Part shown: piece by piece, positions 27,001-34,500 of the stretch
Layout of the letters: every line of letters begins with the position of its first letter
How positions within the stretch are numbered: the first letter of the stretch is position 1
From: a virus
Length of the DNA: 62,417 nt
Direction: 5' to 3' (one strand)
IMG/VR virus record: IMGVR_UViG_3300023110_000035
Location: 1 to 62,417 of that record
Program-made: the position numbers and the translations under genes
Notes under the pieces: model-generated
What the model was told of the DNA's origin: nothing
The model's database searches: none
The model's input: only the letters and a program-made list of their open reading frames with translations

Positions 27001-29423
27001 CTTGAACCAGCAGAACCACTTGAACCACCACTACCAGAAGTACCCGATGAACCTGATGAACCTGAAGAACCAGCACTTCCACTTGTTCCAGCACTTCCAC
27101 TTGTTCCTGCGCTTCCAGAACTACCAGATGAACCTGCCGTTCCCGCAGTACCTGATGTACCACCACTACCAGCGGTTGCTGATGTACCACCAGAACCACT
27201 TGTTCCACCACTTCCAGAAGTACCTGATGTACCTCCACTACCTGATGTACCATCTGAACCAGAAGTACCTTGTTCACCACTTGTACCTGATGAACCTCCA
27301 CTACCTGATGTACCTGAAGAACCACCAGTTCCTGCAGTACCCGATGTACCACCACTACCAGCAGTACCACCAGAACCAGAAGATGCTGAAGTACCTGATG
27401 TACCTCCACTTCCAGAAGTACCTGATGTACCTCCACTACCAGAAGAACCAGCTGAACCACCAGTACCAGATGATGCTGAAGTACCTGATGTACCTCCACT
27501 ACCTGATGAACCAGATGTTCCGTCATCTCCGTCATCTCCATCATTACCAGAAGTTCCACCTGAACCACTTGTTCCAGATGTACCTCCACTTCCAGAAGTA
27601 CCAGATGAACCACCTGCACCAGTTATACCACTCGAACCAGTTGAACCACTTGTTCCACCACTTCCACTTGTTCCACTTGTTCCAGAAGAACCAGTTGTAC
27701 CAGATGAACCTGTTGTACCTCCACTACCAGATGTACCAGCTGAACCTGTTGTACCTCCACTACCAGAACTTCCTCCACTACCTGATGTTCCACTTGAACC
27801 ACCCGTACCAGAGGAACCACCACTACCAGCGGTAGCTGATGTACCTGCTGTACCCGTTGAACCACCAGAACCACTTGTTCCACTACTTCCACCACTTCCG
27901 CTTGTTCCACTACTTCCACCACTTCCGCTTGTACCAGATGAACCTCCACTACCAGCAGATGCAGATGAACCAGATGTTCCTCCACTACCTGATGTACCGC
28001 TTGTTCCTCCACTACCACTACTTCCGCTTGAACCAGTTGTACCTGAAGAACCACTTGTTCCACTTGAACCAGCAGTACCATCCGTACCATCATCACCAGA
28101 AGTACCACCAGAACCAGATGTACCAGCTGAACCTACTGAACCAGATGTACCAGCTGAACCACCAGTACCACTAGTACCACCAGAACCAGATGTACCATCA
28201 TCACCAGATGTACCAGCAGAACCCGATGTACCTGCACTACCCTTTGTACCAGATGAACCTCCACTACCAGCAGTTCCAGAACTTCCTCCAGAACCAGATG
28301 TTCCAGATGAACCCCCACTACCAGATGTACCAGATGAACCTCCACTACCAGATGTACCAGATGAACCTCCACTTCCACTTGTTCCACTTGAACCAGACGA
28401 ACCTCCACTTCCACTTGTTCCACTTGAGCCTCCAGAACCAGATGTTCCACTTGAACCACCAGAACCAGATGTTCCGCTTGAACCACCAGAACCACTTGTA
28501 CCAGATGAACCTCCACTACCAGAAGTACCTGAAGAACCAGATGAACCAGATGTACCTGATGTACCAGAAGATGATGCGTTAAACTTTCTTTGGAATGTAC
28601 CTGTTGTTGTATCGAAAACTACCACTTCGTTAGATGTACCAGCTGGTAAATCATCCGCAGTTAAGTTTCCACTAAAATCTATATTACCATCAACACTTAA
28701 ATCACCCTTTACACCAACCGAACCAGTTAATTCTTGCTTATCTGATGCAGAATCACCAAATTTGTTTGAACCAGTAGCATAAACTACTGAAGATGATAAG
28801 TATGTTGTATGAAGTTCGGTAGAAGTAATTCTACCAGCTACTGTTAAATCATTACCAACAGTTAAATCAGTTCCAATGTTAGCTGATTTATCTATTGTTA
28901 AACTATCGTTACTCCTTATAGAACCACTTACATCTAATGTACCACTTACTTCAGTATTTACATTTATTTCAAGTCCTAAGTTTGGAGATATTACAGCTTC
29001 AGCTGAACCTGATTTTAATCTATCAATATCACCAATGGAGTCCGCATTAATGTTTGTGATTCCACTACCATCACCACTAATTACTCCACCAACTGTTAAA
29101 GATTCGGATACATTTAATGCACCACTAATAGATGTATCTACATTTACTTTTAATCCTTTATCGGGTGAGATTACTGCTGATGATGAACCACTTATTATTT
29201 TAGAAGCGGCATCTGCTGAAAGAGCCTCAGTAGGTATATCATATAAACCAACACCACTACCTGTAAATTGAGAAGCAGAAACACTACCCTCAACATTAAG
29301 GTTGTTTATAATATCAACTGATTGAGTTGATATAGTTGCCTGCCTTACCCCGTTTACATCAACAGAGAGTAAAGATTGACTGATTTGATTTATACCATTT
29401 GGGTCTATACCTTTATAGCTCAT
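18078..29423 (-). CDS. Giant tail fibre with collagen-like stalk and S74 chaperone end (3781 aa)
   Basis: Three regions are visible. Residues 1-280 hold GSGxGLYDIP-type repeats and a GRITSTELHTTYLSSSVVYA segment shared with the 4577-aa protein. Residues about 283-808 are a Gly-X-Y collagen-like stalk. From about 810 to 3640 there is a long beta-rich shaft of repeats: MNQNVRTTDSPTF (5 copies), GDTNTYIQFHAADQWRVVTG (5 copies) and YYDxNNTxYYxxxxSTSxxN (many). Residues 3641-3781 are a peptidase S74 intramolecular chaperone beginning YSDERLKDKKGKIG, with GLSAQQVRDVVPEVV, YDRLVPLVIEGIKDQ and a C-terminal coiled coil (KELESVIENQQKEINELKEL). Such ends trimerise the fibre and then cut themselves off. 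It starts at ATG 29423, 11 nt after the 110-aa gene. Confidence 0.88.
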   Translation of the reverse strand: MSYKGIDPNGINQISQSLLSVDVNGVRQATISTQSVDIINNLNVEGSVSASQFTGSGVGLYDIPTEALSADAASKIISGSSSAVISPDKGLKVNVDTSISGALNVSESLTVGGVISGDGSGITNINADSIGDIDRLKSGSAEAVISPNLGLEINVNTEVSGTLDVSGSIRSNDSLTIDKSANIGTDLTVGNDLTVAGRITSTELHTTYLSSSVVYATGSNKFGDSASDKQELTGSVGVKGDLSVDGNIDFSGNLTADDLPAGTSNEVVVFDTTTGTFQRKFNASSSGTSGTSGSSGSSGTSGSGGSSGTSGSGGSSGTSGSGGSSGTSGSGGSSGTSGSGGSSGSSGTSGSGGSSGTSGSGGSSGTSGSGGSSGTSGSGGSSGTAGSGGSSGTKGSAGTSGSAGTSGDDGTSGSGGTSGTGGSAGTSGSVGSAGTSGSGGTSGDDGTDGTAGSSGTSGSSGTTGSSGSSGSGGTSGTSGSGGTSGSSASAGSGGSSGTSGSGGSSGTSGSGGSSGTSGSGGSTGTAGTSATAGSGGSSGTGGSSGTSGSGGSSGSGGTTGSAGTSGSGGTTGSSGTTGSSGTSGTSGSGGTSGSTGSSGITGAGGSSGTSGSGGTSGTSGSGGTSGNDGDDGDDGTSGSSGSGGTSGTSASSGTGGSAGSSGSGGTSGTSGSGGTSGTSASSGSGGTAGSGGTSGTAGTGGSSGTSGSGGSSGTSGEQGTSGSDGTSGSGGTSGTSGSGGTSGSGGTSATAGSGGTSGTAGTAGSSGSSGSAGTSGSAGTSGSAGSSGSSGSSGTSGSGGSSGSAGSSGALSLTGNTDNGLITLNGSAPNATVESNLTFDGTTLNITGNLNVTGTQTIVNTETIQLADNIITLNSNFTSGTPSEDAGIEVLRGDSDTRSFYWDESEDNWYAETRLRTPILDVDSYIRHGGDTNTYIRFVGGDDLQLVAGGRQMIRMDEGTNPDRLRFVTDDDYTDSSGNWTMSGNVTIGGTIDTGQGATEVYLMNQNVRTSDNVTFNQVNASFVGNLTGTADRAEAVDSNDTRSTNDTPSSRQNGVYFDFKSNATNGLSDGGSYNGQMTWRSYGGGTDLSGGYPIQIAYTANGRLWSRMGTGNTTWGSWRQILDSVSQPYAYNMNQNVRTTDSPTFDNLTVGDSGNTGTSLNIIATNTAGSPAATAVINMSGYEGRAIGTFFTDVSYSGQEWFAGLRYSGGFANYQIGYQASGGQSEYSAQSLLTINKSGEATFSGVVNTTALNTGQGDNELYAMNQNVRTSDTVTFSRVNSTNVNTTNFGYFDGSGADVYINVGDGNPSFRGQSHGGTFTFYGDKNAASSILYLGSIDAAKIVDAGVAMYAPIYYDSNDDNYYVNPAGTSNLNGLTVSGTINGSIDAATRLSSNTGTESDSFQYWNALNNSTLNPDTNWWYGMRLGHGNASTYYSATLAISFFSDDFRFRRLQAGTYQNWRTIGHDGNIPYAFRMNQDVRTTDSPTFAGLNLGNGNLNTVENIYLDNAIYSQGDTNTYMQFHSGDQWRVVTGGGERLEVNNSNTTLATNLVINSHAIDMDLNNINDNAISLREVRNSTWSFIFVTQGVGNDNSSGFWVGSNGYPDMRLRRNDGTVRALISSWERSYVSNGFSISGGTLDMNNNDIVGVDQIIHEGDSNTYIQFHAADQWRVVTGGTERLEVNNSAVTIAGNNLLLNGNYVTTRKHSGSDFTSGTLVQTDITSNTQNGASFVLEATGKSYSSDSPFDFIVQGYLYNNTIINHSGLHLGKSGFTTMKVFDNGGTLAFWWPRVSYWNSFAVHVRDAGGDDRNRVTSITNSTEPSSSKKVTVTMRVSPIYGVNQNVGDLYATNFYRQSTSVGAYNIFTYGGSVSGGNFQDWTNSAGEMNYIQVNNLASGFSNHPTGVYTYGGVISYRGANHSFQLYAAHTGDLAYKTQWNNDNYSGWRRILDSTNYPYAANMNQYVRTTDSVTFNEIYNNGWFRNNQSGEGLYNQATGAHWVSDADASWTARDSASSIRIRMKTNGSTERGSFYANSSNQIGILDTGGSWAIRHQNDYGTQFYTDGTTEEFRIGRDTVSGNYGTVETRTTRSGWGGYSINGRYVFMSDHSSTAGIYNDVDNEWMAIFRRNAEVELYHNGSMKFETRSDGVTISGNAYGSGTLDFDGKYHILGTSSSWDSVGQNAQTNLHFQGHQMFWIGAGNGTWFTGTANTKSQASGLAADASRAHDLLITTMYSDASYDRGITFAVSNNNDENSGWRLGKWHSGNARAASLLAVDGQIFAKGGYTDEYDYYANDYSSYYNDGTANWVGDSGQFHKPSIVASTAIQIQSGNTGTNSRKPQIQFHQYGYGGPKIEYDGPADILRFQGSSSRLDWVEFNTSGITNGLRINYDQVYSPARPLQLQYSSGQNTYINGASGGNVGIGHTTASQRLDVNGSVIIRTDLYMDNGRIYDVEDIFLNDRIYHDGDTNTYIQFHAADQWRVVTGGGERFEVNNGTTTVQNNLYVNGNRNRIGNGNDDRTHINDMLYVGATDSGDSHLYFGEGGYHAISYGAHWYWDSGYTFSWYMRNANSDTLMMRYITNNNGYVYWYRHFHMNNYDINYVNQLHFNANVRFYDEGNDSYLNYKFGDANTGGIKFYTGGGTRAGYVYSDGAGANFGLLNRDGQWAVRTTNVQTSMYYDGSEKIKTRSNGGETVGYHYADRFYDRNNGSYYGDFASTSYMNDVRVNILYDRGSTGYYWHGGSTSRMYAAEFINRVVIGGRFDYNAYNSVSSTRLHFGGGNSDADGNYYIGTNRENYGGNYSKLDLRWHTGIRMGAQPGYGGIRMYNNEDLSTMLFSVGRSSQDVEVTYNLRVGGQKAINSRNHHVGTFTNLATAEDWVVSGTGNGAAALGGTFSNNGASYENSIIQDYDPWGRPAIVWRALGNDAGSNSDGGWNKTVSNLDGNKSYMWVTYVKRESSQTSGTYYFGCSGGETLNMSGSANGNPYFHAFGIGSLPQGVWCLAIGFVYANNHPRTSNSGLGGVWRLDTGQKIATSTDYKMRYTGTRNQTHRTYLYYSTDANSQLKWWGPGVYEINGNEPNIEQLSGNRVNNGSGLWFNNASSIVMPAYGGGTVRFRTNTHWDSRTGIDFIGTGTDEFRMSSDSGNLNLRVDGWMYNYDVTYSPRYYDQNNTGYYADPASTSYFNDMRANIYYDRNNTSYYGHFDNVSYFNDIRPNIIYDRNNTSYYWNGDSTSRMNVARAWNFYADDWFRNYNQNEGLYNQSSGNHFYSSGEYWTIARSGNPHGIRIRDGFQSTIRGYFYADDSNNIGILDSDGQWAVRVARDSYVELRDNNEVTFRAGQGGVDGNYGTVQTHGSGKGGWEGYSINARYVFMSADNNQCGIYNDIDNEWMLYARRNGSLSLYHNGTDQMSTQSYGIYVRDQVRAGIYYDHDTGYYGNFNSTSRFNATVTNTSYFGSSSSRGYAQGYGTYSSSLHRIAYMSFDWNANYNSYSNHGIASTSNTGGFSDNMSINSYNDVNIRLDSNNNNTNSYLRIHDNGSGNSQNVAYIGRENGNAIAYFYNRVYGSIYYDSNSTSYYADPASTSRFNTLEMASWLRHRGDTNTYIQFHASDQFRVVTGGSERFEVNNSQIYATRVFRCTQDIIAYYSDERLKDKKGKIGNALSKILSLDGFYYETNELAKKVGFTEEGLQVGLSAQQVRDVVPEVVHLAPFDSDYDENGNLYSKSGEDYLTIKYDRLVPLVIEGIKDQNKIVTWNNSKVKELESVIENQQKEINELKELVNQLINKN
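18081..18503 (-). other. Peptidase S74 self-cleaving chaperone domain
   Basis: Residues 3641-3781 of the 3781-aa fibre. The conserved Ser (S3641, codon 18501-18503) of YSDERLKD is the expected self-cleavage point, and the domain keeps the LSAQQVRDVVPEV and YDRLVPLVIEGIKD motifs of the family. After trimer folding the 141-residue piece would be released. The other two giant fibres have no such end. Confidence 0.85.
26995..28580 (-). repeat. Collagen-like Gly-X-Y stalk of the 3781-aa fibre
   Basis: About 525 residues (about 175 triplets) of Gly-Ser/Thr/Ala/Gly-Ser/Thr/Gly with Gly at every third place, mostly GTS, GSS, GSG, GSA. Proline is absent, and charged residues occur only as rare Asp/Glu. 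Codons vary among synonyms (TCT, TCA, AGT; ACA, ACT; GGT, GGA), so the DNA repeat is much looser than the protein repeat. Confidence 0.85.
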
Positions 29424-29434
29424 ACATTATTACT

Positions 29435-29767
29435 TTATGTAATTTCTAATACTGATACCACAACATCTGCTGATGAATTCACCGAAGATGTTACAGTTAT
29501 TGAATCATTTGCTTCCAATACTACCTTTTGGTCCCCACCAACTAAAATTGTTGAAGAACCTTGTGGAATCACAGCACCTTTTAATAAATATTTAGTTACT
29601 CCAGCAGAGTCATCAGTTAATTGAACATCAACATTAATATTTTGTGATACTATATTTGCCACATTTACACCAATCACAGTTGCAGATGTTGCAGCAGGAC
29701 AGGTATAAGCTGATAAACCACTGGTTCCAGCGGGTCCTTTAATACTATTTTTAAACGTATTTGCCAT
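29435..29767 (-). CDS. Small beta-sandwich virion protein, SVLEI type (110 aa)
   Basis: Begins MANTFKNSIKGPAGTSGLSA, continues YTCPAATSATVIGVNVANIV, INVDVQLTD, then AVIPQGSSTILVGGDQKVVL and closes DVVVSVLEIT. This is a pattern I know from small structural proteins repeated beside fibre genes in T4-like cyanophages and other marine phages; their exact role is not established. The 287-aa protein at 45261-46124 has the same start and end with an insertion. The gene is tightly packed between the 105-aa gene (11 nt) and the 3781-aa fibre (11 nt), which suggests that the three are used together. Confidence 0.7.
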   Translation of the reverse strand: MANTFKNSIKGPAGTSGLSAYTCPAATSATVIGVNVANIVSQNINVDVQLTDDSAGVTKYLLKGAVIPQGSSTILVGGDQKVVLEANDSITVTSSVNSSADVVVSVLEIT

Positions 29768-29778
29768 ATTTTATCTTT

Positions 29779-30096
29779 TTATCCTAATGCAATTGCAAAT
29801 GCTATTGCTGAATCTAAAACATTTACACCATCAACATTGAACGAATCATTAGGTCCAACGTTAACAGAACCACTAACTTGAATGGATTGAGAAACAATTA
29901 CAGATGTACCTGATGTGTTTTCTTCACCTATTGTGATTGTATCCTTTACAATCAATCTATCGAATTCAGCTTCAGTTACCGAAATATCACCAGTAAAAGA
30001 ACCAGTAAAGCTACCAGTAAACGAACCACTTAAATCAGCGTATGCTGATAATGATTGTTCTATCGAACCTGAAAAAATCGGCGAATCTATTCTCAT
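29779..30096 (-). CDS. Short fibre-repeat protein (105 aa)
   Basis: 105 residues built from the same short repeat vocabulary as the giant fibres: DLSGSFTGSFTGSFTGDISV, then EFDRLIVKDTITIGEENTSG, SQSIQVSGSVNVGPNDSF and a short closing helix (NVLDSAIAFAIALG). It resembles a single N-terminal repeat unit of the 4577-aa or 3781-aa protein with its own end, so it may be a truncated relative or an adaptor. It is the first gene of a unit that includes the 110-aa and 3781-aa genes, with a TATTTATA element 22 nt upstream. Confidence 0.6.
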   Translation of the reverse strand: MRIDSPIFSGSIEQSLSAYADLSGSFTGSFTGSFTGDISVTEAEFDRLIVKDTITIGEENTSGTSVIVSQSIQVSGSVNVGPNDSFNVDGVNVLDSAIAFAIALG

Positions 30097-30118
30097 TTAT
30101 CTATCCATTGGTTATAGG

Positions 30119-30126
30119 TATAAATA
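30119..30126 (-). promoter_or_regulatory. TATTTATA element before the 105-aa/110-aa/3781-aa fibre unit
   Basis: Exact TATTTATA on the gene strand (context TTATATTTATACC), 22 nt upstream of the ATG at 30096. It would drive an 11-12 kb transcript for the 3781-aa fibre. Confidence 0.55.
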
Positions 30127-30146
30127 TAACTAATTTTCATTTACTA

Positions 30147-30602
30147 TTATGGCTTTGTTGGCCAAGTTACTTCAAATGGATTAGATTGAGTTGTAATATC
30201 TCTTAATGATTGTCTGTATGATTGCCATAAGGCTAATTTAGAACCACTAATTGGAGTATCATTCATTTGTGTCCAATCACATTCACTTAGTAAATTATTT
30301 CTTGTTTCTCTAATTTCTGTCCATTTTTCTTCTTTCCTTTGCAAAATCTCTTCAGAAGAAGCTGAGGAGGTTATCCAATTCTGAATATAGACAGAACCAC
30401 TTTGAATTGGTGTACCTTCGATATAATTTTTTTCATAATCAGAATCTATATCAACAGAAACTGAAACAACTGGGTATGTATGGAAAGATGCCAATACATC
30501 ATTTGTTAAGTTTTTTGGAAAACTTATATTTGTATTCTCACTCCTTAGATTATCTAAAGTGTAGGGATATGTTATTTCTGAACCACTTACTTTTATATAC
30601 AT
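30147..30602 (-). CDS. Phage tail (fibre) assembly chaperone-like protein (151 aa)
   Basis: The C-terminal 65 residues match the pattern of the phage tail assembly chaperone group (Phage_tail_APC type): KWTEIRETRNNLLSECDWTQ, then DTPISGSKLALWQSYRQSLR and NPFEVTWPTKP. The R-x-x-RN-x-LL-x-x-xDWTQ core, the W-x-x-YRQ-x-LR helix and the closing V-x-WP are all present. The N-terminal part is Ser/Tyr-rich and beta-like. It lies between the DUF285-like protein and the 105-aa protein, among fibre genes, so a fibre-assembly helper is the best reading. It starts at ATG 30602, 12 nt after the previous stop. Confidence 0.7.
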   Translation of the reverse strand: MYIKVSGSEITYPYTLDNLRSENTNISFPKNLTNDVLASFHTYPVVSVSVDIDSDYEKNYIEGTPIQSGSVYIQNWITSSASSEEILQRKEEKWTEIRETRNNLLSECDWTQMNDTPISGSKLALWQSYRQSLRDITTQSNPFEVTWPTKP

Positions 30603-30614
30603 AACTTTATATTT

Positions 30615-31496
30615 TTATTTCCAATTTGCTGGTATTGATGCGTAATTTCCTAATCCAGTTGCATTTCTAAATGCATATAAACCTAATGGTACTGGATTTC
30701 TAGTCCAAAGTTCGGGTGCATTTCCTGTCAATGAATTAGAAGTTGTTGGCATTCTAAATACTGAGAAAAATGTTGTAACTGATGTATTATTATCAAATAA
30801 TCCCGTTGGGATTGAACCTAATGATGTACAACTTTTAAATGTTGATGAAAAGTTAGTTACATTTGTATTATTATCAAATAATCCAGATGGTATAGAACTT
30901 AGTGAAAAACATTGGTTAAATGTTGAGTTAAATGATAGAGCTTGTGTACAATTATCAAAAAATCCACTTGGGATTGATGAAATAGACATAAACGAAAAAC
31001 TATCTACGAAAGATGTTACATTAACCATAAAATCCAACAAACCACTTGGTAATGATGTTATACCAGTACGTCTAAAAAAGTTATCTAAATTAAATATAGT
31101 ACTTAATCCTTCAAAATCAGTAGTTGGTACAGATGTTAAATTAGTACAACCATGAAAGTTTAATGTTCTAAATGAAGTTTCACCCCAAGAAATAACTGCT
31201 GTATATAATCCCCTATATAAAGAATTATTATCTACCTTAAAAGAAGGTACAGTTCCATTTAATGAAATATCATAAGTACCAGCTGAAGTAAAAGTGTGTA
31301 ATTTGTTTACATCAGATGATGCTTGTATTAAATTACTGTTACCATCATCCCAGTCTACTGTAAAATTAGGTGTATTACTACCATAATCAGCAATAGGCAA
31401 TTCATATGTCTGATTTGCTGATGTTGTTACTATTCTAAATACAAATGATTCCAATTCTCCTCCTGTTACGCTTGTTAATCTTCTTGCTATTCCCAT
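30615..31496 (-). CDS. BspA/DUF285-like leucine-rich surface protein (293 aa)
   Basis: The N-terminal part (about 15-90) looks like a PKD/BspA entry domain (NFTVDWDDGNSNLIQ, HTFTSAGTYDISLNG). Residues about 110-260 hold about five repeats of the DUF285/BspA leucine-rich type: SLSSIPSGLFDNNTNVTNFS, then STFKSCTSLGSIPTGLFDNN. The family is known from surface and adhesion proteins of bacteria and some protists, and from scattered phages. There is no signal peptide, as expected for a virion protein. It lies directly after the 4577-aa fibre (17 nt) and is probably on the same transcript. A host-recognition or adhesin tip role is inference. Confidence 0.72.
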   Translation of the reverse strand: MGIARRLTSVTGGELESFVFRIVTTSANQTYELPIADYGSNTPNFTVDWDDGNSNLIQASSDVNKLHTFTSAGTYDISLNGTVPSFKVDNNSLYRGLYTAVISWGETSFRTLNFHGCTNLTSVPTTDFEGLSTIFNLDNFFRRTGITSLPSGLLDFMVNVTSFVDSFSFMSISSIPSGFFDNCTQALSFNSTFNQCFSLSSIPSGLFDNNTNVTNFSSTFKSCTSLGSIPTGLFDNNTSVTTFFSVFRMPTTSNSLTGNAPELWTRNPVPLGLYAFRNATGLGNYASIPANWK

Positions 31497-31512
31497 TTTA
31501 TATAACTATTTG

Positions 31513-34500
31513 TTAACTCATATTTGCCGCACTTAGGAAGCCATAATAAGTTGTTCCCGTATCATAAGTATAGAATACTAAGATATCTTTACCAGAAGTA
31601 GTTAGGGTTGGTGCGTTACCATTTGCCCATAATACTCCAGTTGGCCAAGTTATTGTATGTGCTCCACCATTTTCTAATACCAATGTAAATCCAAATGCTT
31701 TTGGTGCACCTGGTGGATTATCAAATGTAAATGTTGCGTTATTTGTTACTTCATATTCAAAGTTGTTTGCATCTTCTAAATCTAAAGTTACACTAGCTCC
31801 AGAACCAGCATCATAATATTGTTCTTGGAATGTTTTAGCCGTAATAAATCCAGAGCCAGAAATTTGTGTTGATTCTAATGTTAATCCATCAAATATTAAA
31901 TTAGATTCTACCGTTGCATTTGGTGCTGAACCATTTAGGGTAATTACACCATTATTAGTAGCTCCTTGTAATACTAATAAACCACTTGTACCCGATGTTC
32001 CGAATCCACTTGTACCACTCGAACCAGCAGTACCAGTTGCATCAACACCCGAAGTACCAGATGTACCACTACTTCCTTCAGCTGATGTACCTGATGTACC
32101 AGCTGAACCATTTGAACCTAATCCAGATGTACCATGTGAACCACTAATACCAGAAGTACCACCAGTACCTGTTGTACCACTTGTTCCATCAACACCACTT
32201 GAACCAAAGAATGTACCATCTAAACCACTTGTTCCACTACTTCCACTTGTTCCAGAAGAACCATCAGTACCCGTAGTACCTGATGAACCAGCCGTACCAC
32301 TACTTCCAAATAATGTTCCATCTAAACCACTTGTACCACTTGTACCAGTTTGACCTGATGAACCAGATGTACCAACCGTACCATCTCTACCAGATGTACC
32401 ACTACTTCCTTCAGCTGATGTACCTGATGTACCATCAGTACCTAATCCAGAAGTACCAGAAGTTCCAGCACCAGATGTACCCGATGTACCAGCTTCTCCA
32501 CTTGAACCAGAAGTACCATCACTACCAAAGTTAGTTCCATCAATACCACTTGAACCTGATGTTCCATCTATACCAGATGTACCTGCTCCAGAAGTACCAG
32601 ATGTACCTGTTGTTCCACTTGTTCCACTTGAACCAAAGAAAGTTCCATCTAAACCAGAACTACCAGATGTACCTGATTGACCAGATGTACCGGCCGAACC
32701 AGATGTTCCAGTTGTACCAGAAGAACCACTTGTTCCAGCAGAACCAAAGTTCGTTCCATCTAAACCAGAAGAACCCGAAGTACCAGTTGTACCCGATGTA
32801 CCACTCGTACCAGCTCCAGATGTACCAGCAGTACCCGAAGAACCGAAGAAGGTTCCATCTAAACCACTTGTACCCGATGAACCTAATCCACTTGTACCTG
32901 ATGTTCCAGTTATACCAGAAGAACCACTCGTTCCAGTTGTACCACTACTTCCAAAGAATGTACCATCAACACCACTTGAACCACTTGTACCATCAACACC
33001 ATCAGCACCAGAAGAACCTGAAGTACCTGCTCCGCTTGTACCAGAACTACCAGCAGTACCTGAAGAACCGAAGAATGTACCATCTAAACCACTTGTACCA
33101 GATGTACCATTTGTTCCAGAGGAACCATCAGTACCTGATGTACCACCACTACCAGATGTTCCAGCTCCAGAAGTACCACTTGAACCTGAAGTTCCTTCAG
33201 CTGATGTACCACTTGAACCCGTTGTACCACTACTACCACTTGTACCAGCTGAACCATCAGTACCAGCTCCACTTGTACCAGCCGTACCAGAAGAACCTCC
33301 ACTACCAGCGGTTCCAGTTGTACCACTACTTCCAAAGAATGTACCATCTAATCCAGATGTTCCAGAAGAACCACTTGTACCAGCTGAACCATCAGTACCT
33401 GCTCCGCTTGTACCAGAAGAACCAGCCGTTCCACTACTTCCGAAGAATGTACCATCTAAACCACTTGTACCGCTTGAGCCAGAAGTACCCGAAGAACCAC
33501 CTGAACCACTACTACCAGTAGCACCATCTATACCAGATGAACCACTGCTTCCACTTGTTCCATTTGTACCCGATGTACCACTACTTCCTTCAGCAGATGT
33601 ACCACTTGAACCAGCACTACCACTACTTCCACTTGTTCCAGAAGAACCAGATGTACCATTAGTACCAGATGTACCAGCTGAACCAGAAGTACCTTCAGCA
33701 GATGTACCACTTGAACCAGCGGTTCCACTTGTAGCGCTTGTTCCACTACTTCCACTTGTTCCACTTGTTCCAGATGTACCACTACTTCCTTCAGCGGATG
33801 TACCACTACTTCCACTTGTTCCAGCTGAACCCGATGTTCCATCAGTACCACTTGTTCCCGCTGAACCTGAAGTTCCACTACTTCCACTTGTTCCAGATGA
33901 ACCAGTTGAACCAGATGTACCAGCTGAACCTGAAGTTCCATCGGAACCAGAAGTACCACTACTTCCATCAGTACCAGATGTACCCGAAGAACCACTTTCT
34001 CCACTTGTACCTGATGTACCAGCTGAACCAGTTGAACCTGAAGTACCTGAAGTTCCAGACGTACCATCTGAACCAGATGTTCCAGATGTACCATCCGAAC
34101 CAGACGTTCCACTTGAACCACTTGAACCAGTTGTACCCGATGAACCACTACTACCACTTGTACCAGCAGTTCCATCTAATCCACTTGTACCAGACGTACC
34201 ATCAGAACCAGATGAACCTGAAGTTCCAGAAGTACCAAATGAACCAGTTGTACCAGCTGAACCAGTTGTTCCACTACTACCACTACTACCACTTGAACCA
34301 GCTGAACCAGAAGAACCTTGTTCTCCACTTGTTCCACTACTACCACTTGTACCAGCAGAACCTGAAGTTCCTTGTGCTCCACTACTACCACTACTACCAC
34401 TTGTACCAGATGAACCAGCTGAACCAGCCGAACCAGTTGAACCATCTGAGCCCGATGTACCTGATGTACCACTACTTCCAGAAGTTCCACTTGTTCCAGA

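Noticed and set aside
26887-28782. Plus-strand ORF of 631 codons, rich in Pro, Val, Leu and acidic residues
   Set aside because: It is the exact antisense of the collagen-like stalk. The Gly-X-Y codon pattern prevents stop codons on the other strand and gives a P-x-x-P-like product. No start signals are present and all surrounding genes are on the minus strand.
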